Assembly (NCBI RefSeq): GCF_050753365.1
Contig: NZ_JBLZFY010000010.1
Coordinates: forward strand, 1-64,000
DNA length: 64,000 nt
DNA from: Geminocystis sp050753365
Lineage (GTDB): Bacteria > Cyanobacteriota > Cyanobacteriia > Cyanobacteriales > Cyanobacteriaceae
Reading direction: 5' to 3'
Shown: positions 60,606 through 64,000 of the stretch, in pieces
How the letters are laid out: each line of letters starts with the position of its first letter
Position numbering within the stretch: position 1 is the stretch's first letter
Notes under the pieces: generated by a model
Told to the model about the DNA's origin: nothing
Database searches by the model: none
Seen by the model: only the letters and a program-made list of their open reading frames with translations
Made by a program: the position numbers and the translations under genes

Positions 60606-61727
60606 ATGACTAAGTTGAAAACCCTCCAAGCCACTTCCAAAGTTAATGATGTTTTTAGTTTACAAGTCGCCCCTGCTAATATTATTAAGGGTGATAATTG
60701 TTTAATTCACAGTGGAAAATCGATCGAACAATTTGGCAAACATCCTATCATTGTCGGGGGGAAAACAACTTTAAAATTAATAGAGAGTTACCTTAACCCT
60801 ATTTGTGAAGCATTTAATTTAACCCCCAGTTATCAAAGTTATGCTCCAGATTGTGCTACGACATCCTTAAAACGTCTGGAGAATGCCGTTAAATCCCAGA
60901 AAGGAGATTTTATCATTGGGGTAGGGGGAGGCAAAGCCTTAGACACCGCAAAACTATTGGCTTATAACTGCAATTTACCTATTGTAACTATTCCCACTTC
61001 TGGGGCAACTTGCGCCGCATGGACAGCATTGAGTAATATTTATTCAGAATCGGGGGCTTTTCAATACGATGTGAGTCTTCGTCATTGCCCTAATTTACTC
61101 ATCCTCGATTATAGTTTAATTGCTACTGCTCCCGCTCACACTTTAATAGCAGGGATTGGAGATGCCATCGCTAAATGGTATGAAGCCTCTATTAGTAGTG
61201 GTGATTCTACTGCCACTTTAACCATTGCGGCAGTGCAACAAGCCAGAGTGTTAAGGGATATTTTACTACAAAAATCTGAGAAAGCCTTAGCCAATCCTCT
61301 GAGTGAAGAATGGAAAGAAGTAGTTGACGCAACGGTGTTGTTAGCCGGAGTAAGCGGTGGTTTAGGAGGGGCAAATTGTCGTACAGTCGCCGCCCATGCT
61401 ATCCATAACGCTTTAACTCACCTCAAAGAAGCTCATAATCAATTACATGGTGCAAAGGTTGCCTATGGTATTTTGGTACAGTTGCGACTAGAGGAAATCG
61501 TGGCGAATAATCAACTTGCCAATACTTCCAGACATCAATTAATCAAGTTTTATCGTAATATTGGTTTATCTTGTACCCTTGAAGATTTAGGTCTTAGTAA
61601 CATTACTTTAGCACAACTTCGATCGACGGCGGAGTTAACTTGTCAACCATCTTCAGATATTCACCGCCTTCCTTTTAAAGTCAATCCTGAGCAATTATTA
61701 AGCGCGATGGTTTCGACTCTTATTTAA
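60606..61727 (+). CDS. Iron-containing alcohol dehydrogenase / glycerol dehydrogenase-like protein
   Basis: This is a group III metal-dependent dehydrogenase of 373 residues. The N-terminal NAD-binding domain has IIVGGKTTLKLIES, GDFIIGVGGGKALDTAKLLAY (glycine loop) and PIVTIPTSGAT. The C-terminal domain binds the metal through Asp in GIGDAIAKWYE, His in VAAHAIHNAL and His in NQLHGAKVAYG. The closest known group is glycerol dehydrogenase (GldA); related cyanobacterial proteins have unproven substrates. It is monocistronic and has repeats on both sides. Confidence 0.85.
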   Translation: MTKLKTLQATSKVNDVFSLQVAPANIIKGDNCLIHSGKSIEQFGKHPIIVGGKTTLKLIESYLNPICEAFNLTPSYQSYAPDCATTSLKRLENAVKSQKGDFIIGVGGGKALDTAKLLAYNCNLPIVTIPTSGATCAAWTALSNIYSESGAFQYDVSLRHCPNLLILDYSLIATAPAHTLIAGIGDAIAKWYEASISSGDSTATLTIAAVQQARVLRDILLQKSEKALANPLSEEWKEVVDATVLLAGVSGGLGGANCRTVAAHAIHNALTHLKEAHNQLHGAKVAYGILVQLRLEEIVANNQLANTSRHQLIKFYRNIGLSCTLEDLGLSNITLAQLRSTAELTCQPSSDIHRLPFKVNPEQLLSAMVSTLI

Positions 61728-61731
61728 CAAC

Positions 61732-61939
61732 AGAATTTACGCAATGATAGTGATATAGCGTTTATTAAAACTATGAGGTACAGTTTTTTATACAACTTTC
61801 CATTGCCTATTGCCCATTCCCTATTCCCGAATACCGATAAGTTTTGTACCTCACCATAACGAAAATTGCTATATTCTGTCATTGCGAGGCACGAAGCAAT
61901 CTCAATTACCTAGATTTTTAGTACAAATGCGTAAGTCCT
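61732..61939. repeat. Composite repeat block with AGAATTTACGCA / TGCGTAAGTCCT ends
   Basis: AGAATTTACGCA (61732-61743) and TGCGTAAGTCCT (61928-61939) are inverted with two mismatches and enclose the 120-bp MITE-like element and a GTCATTGCGAGGCACGAAGC repeat (61878-61903). It looks like an older element invaded by two others. Confidence 0.5.
61754..61873. mobile_element. 120-bp MITE-like element, copy 2
   Basis: This has the same length and ends (TATAGC...GCTATA) as 12424-12543 and differs at a single base. The near identity over 49 kb of separation implies recent movement or gene conversion. No transposase gene is in the window. Confidence 0.75.
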
Positions 61940-61993
61940 AAATTAACAATTAACATCGAAAATATTTGTTAAAAAAACTAAAATTGATAAATT

Positions 61994-62671
61994 ATGGCAA
62001 CCTTAGTTTCACCCTTTTTAATCAAAAAAGAATACTTTAATCAATGGCAATCTGCTACTTGGGAAGATTATTTATACTGTGCTGATTCTCAAGAATTAGA
62101 AGACGTTAAATTATATTTTTATAATCATCAATTATTAATTCAAATCAGTCGAGAAGGGGTGAATCATTCCTGCGTAAGTAATTTATTTGTTATCCTATTT
62201 GGTATTTGGTTTAGTCAAAATCCAGAACAAAATTATACCTCTTGCGGTGGATGTTTGTTAGAAAATCAAGCATTGAAAATGGCTTTTTCTCCTGATTTAG
62301 TCTTATATTTAGGAGATAATAATTTGAAAAGAAAAGAAGGTGAAAGACGTTATCTTGATGTCTCAAAATCGGGCATTCCTCATTTAGTCGGAGAAATTTC
62401 TGATACCACTTTACCTAATGATTTAGATAAGAAAAAACATCTTTACGCTAGTTTAAAAATACCTGAATATTGGGTAGTTGATGTTCAAGGAAGACGAGTT
62501 TTTTGTTTTCATTTAGACGCAAATAATATTTATCAAGAAGCAGATTTTTCTCTTACTTTACATAACTTACCGATTAGTTTATTAAACGAAACTTTAAGTC
62601 TTTTAGAAAGTCAAACTAATGGTAGTGTTGCCTCTTGGTTTGCTCAAAAAATTCAAGCATTCAAGAAATAA
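61994..62671 (+). CDS. Uma2 family (DUF820) PD-(D/E)xK nuclease-fold protein
   Basis: The 225-residue protein has the Uma2 core: FSPDLVLYLGDN (Asp), then LVGEISDTTLPNDLDKKKHLYASLKIPEYWVVD in order, giving Asp, Glu and the final WVVD strand. The fold is that of restriction endonucleases. These genes are present in many copies in cyanobacteria and their role is unproven. Here the E-x-K position reads E-I-S, so the catalytic lysine may come from elsewhere (KKK). ATG 61994. It is convergent with ftsH and shares a terminator with it. Confidence 0.85.
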   Translation: MATLVSPFLIKKEYFNQWQSATWEDYLYCADSQELEDVKLYFYNHQLLIQISREGVNHSCVSNLFVILFGIWFSQNPEQNYTSCGGCLLENQALKMAFSPDLVLYLGDNNLKRKEGERRYLDVSKSGIPHLVGEISDTTLPNDLDKKKHLYASLKIPEYWVVDVQGRRVFCFHLDANNIYQEADFSLTLHNLPISLLNETLSLLESQTNGSVASWFAQKIQAFKK

Positions 62672-62695
62672 AAAAACCCTGCTTTATGGGCAGGG
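62670..62695 (-). terminator. Intrinsic terminator of ftsH
   Basis: CCCTGC (62677-62682) and GCAGGG (62690-62695) form a six-pair stem with a 7-base loop. Read on the minus strand it is followed by a run of T, the classic form for ftsH ending at 62735. On the plus strand a weaker TTTTTT follows at 62702, so it may also stop the Uma2 transcript. Confidence 0.85.
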
Positions 62696-62734
62696 AATTG
62701 ATTTTTTATGGTATTTGTAGAACTTTTTAAAAAA

Positions 62735-64000
62735 TTAAACGATCGCAGCCATTTTGACTTCGTTGGTGTTCAGAATATCTTGTAATTCGTCAGCGTCAAC
62801 GGTTTCTTTTTCAATTAACATATCTGCTAATTTGTCTAATACGGCACGATTTTCTACTAATACTTGTTTCGCTCTTTGATACGCTTGATCTACTAATTTT
62901 TTCACTTCATCATCAATAGCAGAAGCGGTAGCATCAGAAAAATCTCGATCGGAGGCAATATCACGTCCCATGAAGACGTTACCATTTTGACGACCTAATG
63001 CTACAGGTCCAAGACGCTCACTCATACCAAAACGAGTAATCATTTGACGAGCAACTCTTGCTACTTGCTGTAAGTCGTTGGAAGCACCAGTGGTAACTTC
63101 TTCTTCACCGAAGATGATTTCTTCTGCAATACGTCCACCTAAAGCTACTGCCATTTGATTTTGTAAGTAGGAACGAGAATATAAACCAGATTCCATGCGA
63201 TCTTCGCTAGGAGTGAACCATGTTAAGCCTCCTGCCCGGCCACGGGGAATAATACTGATTTTTTGCACTGGATCATAGTCTGGCATTAATGCACCGACTA
63301 AAGCGTGTCCTGCTTCGTGATAAGCGACTAATTCCTTGCGTTTTTGGCTCATTACTCGGTTTTTCTTTTCTGGTCCTGCTAAAACTCGATCGATGGCATC
63401 GTTGACTTCATCCATAGAAATCTCAGTCAAATTACGACGAGCGGCTAAAATAGCGGCTTCATTGAGAAGGTTCGATAAATCAGCACCAGTGAATCCAGGG
63501 GTACGACGAGCAATTTTTTCTAAGTCCACATCTGCCCCTAAAGTTTTACCTCTGGCGTGAACGTTGAGAATTTCTGCTCTTCCTGCGAAGTCTGGTCGAT
63601 CGACTACCACTTGACGATCGAAACGTCCGGGGCGTAATAAGGCAGAATCAAGAACATCAGGGCGGTTAGTTGCGGCAACGATAATAATACCAGTGTTACC
63701 TTCAAAACCGTCCATTTCCGTTAATAATTGGTTGAGGGTTTGTTCTCTTTCATCGTTACCACCGCCTAAACCTGCACCTCTCGATCGACCTACAGCGTCA
63801 ATCTCATCGATAAAGACGATACAAGGAGCGTTTTGTTTTGCCTGTTCAAACAAGTCACGAACACGAGAAGCACCGACACCGACAAACATCTCGACAAATT
63901 CCGAACCAGAGATACTGAAGAAAGGCACTCCTGCTTCCCCTGCAACGGCTTTAGCTAAAAGGGTTTTACCAGTACCCGGAGGTCCTACTAATAAGACACC
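62735..64000 (-). CDS. ftsH: ATP-dependent zinc metalloprotease FtsH (5' part outside window)
   Basis: FtsH is a membrane-bound AAA+ protease that in cyanobacteria degrades damaged photosystem II proteins. The frame is open to the right edge, so the N-terminal membrane part is missing. Visible motifs are Walker A GPPGTGKT (at the edge), Walker B CIVFIDEIDAVG, the second region of homology ATNRPDVLDSALLRPGRFDRQV and the zinc site VAYHEAGHALVGALMPD (HEAGH), with the third ligand Asp in the later ATGASNDLQQVA region. The C-terminus ends DILNTNEVKMAAIV. The paralogue (FtsH1-4) cannot be fixed from this part. Confidence 0.96.
   Translation of the reverse strand, partial: GVLLVGPPGTGKTLLAKAVAGEAGVPFFSISGSEFVEMFVGVGASRVRDLFEQAKQNAPCIVFIDEIDAVGRSRGAGLGGGNDEREQTLNQLLTEMDGFEGNTGIIIVAATNRPDVLDSALLRPGRFDRQVVVDRPDFAGRAEILNVHARGKTLGADVDLEKIARRTPGFTGADLSNLLNEAAILAARRNLTEISMDEVNDAIDRVLAGPEKKNRVMSQKRKELVAYHEAGHALVGALMPDYDPVQKISIIPRGRAGGLTWFTPSEDRMESGLYSRSYLQNQMAVALGGRIAEEIIFGEEEVTTGASNDLQQVARVARQMITRFGMSERLGPVALGRQNGNVFMGRDIASDRDFSDATASAIDDEVKKLVDQAYQRAKQVLVENRAVLDKLADMLIEKETVDADELQDILNTNEVKMAAIV

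Overview
The window is chromosomal DNA from an AT-rich cyanobacterium, most like the Geminocystis / Cyanobacterium group. The evidence is phycobilisome lyases (cpcT, cpcF), cp12, a glucolipid synthase of the MgdA type, cyanobacteria-only hypothetical families (DUF3177, DUF7734), dense CGATCG palindromes with some full HIP1 octamers (GCGATCGC), and many short palindromic and heptanucleotide repeats in the spacers. The genus is an inference from gene content and base composition.

Layout. 1-12.3 kb is mostly housekeeping: an SLC13 anion permease, folD, a frameshifted OB-fold lipoprotein gene, a dihydroorotase-like gene, an unknown membrane protein, a CAP-domain protein, lysA, ruvA, an EcfT-type permease and prepilin peptidase. 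12.3-24.7 kb is an accessory stretch with much decay: two terD genes, a 5'-truncated ADP-ribosylglycohydrolase, a TIM-barrel enzyme paired with a 79-residue acidic protein, an apparently intact GmrSD-type (DUF262/DUF1524) restriction enzyme, a large DUF4011/DUF3320 helicase that has lost its motor core, and a VapBC pair whose toxin is cut short. recG and an MgdA-like glycosyltransferase follow.

29.3-48.5 kb is an extracellular polysaccharide locus: a STAS-fused priming sugar transferase, PssE (with only the 3' tail of its partner pssD left), two paralogous GT2 enzymes, a sulfotransferase, a GT4 enzyme, a Wzy-like polymerase, a Wzx-like flippase, a Wzz-like chain-length protein and a Wza-like export protein. 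Inside it sit two related histidine kinases (one with a c-type haem sensor and a LOV flavin domain, one with FHA and PAS domains) and a REC-GGDEF response regulator, plus a hicAB pair. It ends with an RsbW-type kinase whose natural partner class (STAS) is fused to the priming transferase. My main biological proposal is that polysaccharide output here is governed by light/redox phosphorelay through c-di-GMP and by partner switching on the first enzyme. The two copies of one 36-bp repeat flank the block.

48.6-64 kb has a single-chain type IIG restriction-modification enzyme carrying in-frame repeat insertions, a LivH/NatD-type permease, infC, argJ, a same-strand set cp12-DUF3177-DUF7734-cpcF-cpcT, hemA, a 56-residue small gene, an iron-type alcohol dehydrogenase, a Uma2 nuclease-fold protein and the 3' part of ftsH, which runs off the right end.

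The spacers carry several repeat families, including two near-identical 120-bp MITE-like elements 49 kb apart and 20-bp palindromes whose arms change in a compensatory way. I found no tRNA, rRNA, CRISPR array or intact insertion sequence.
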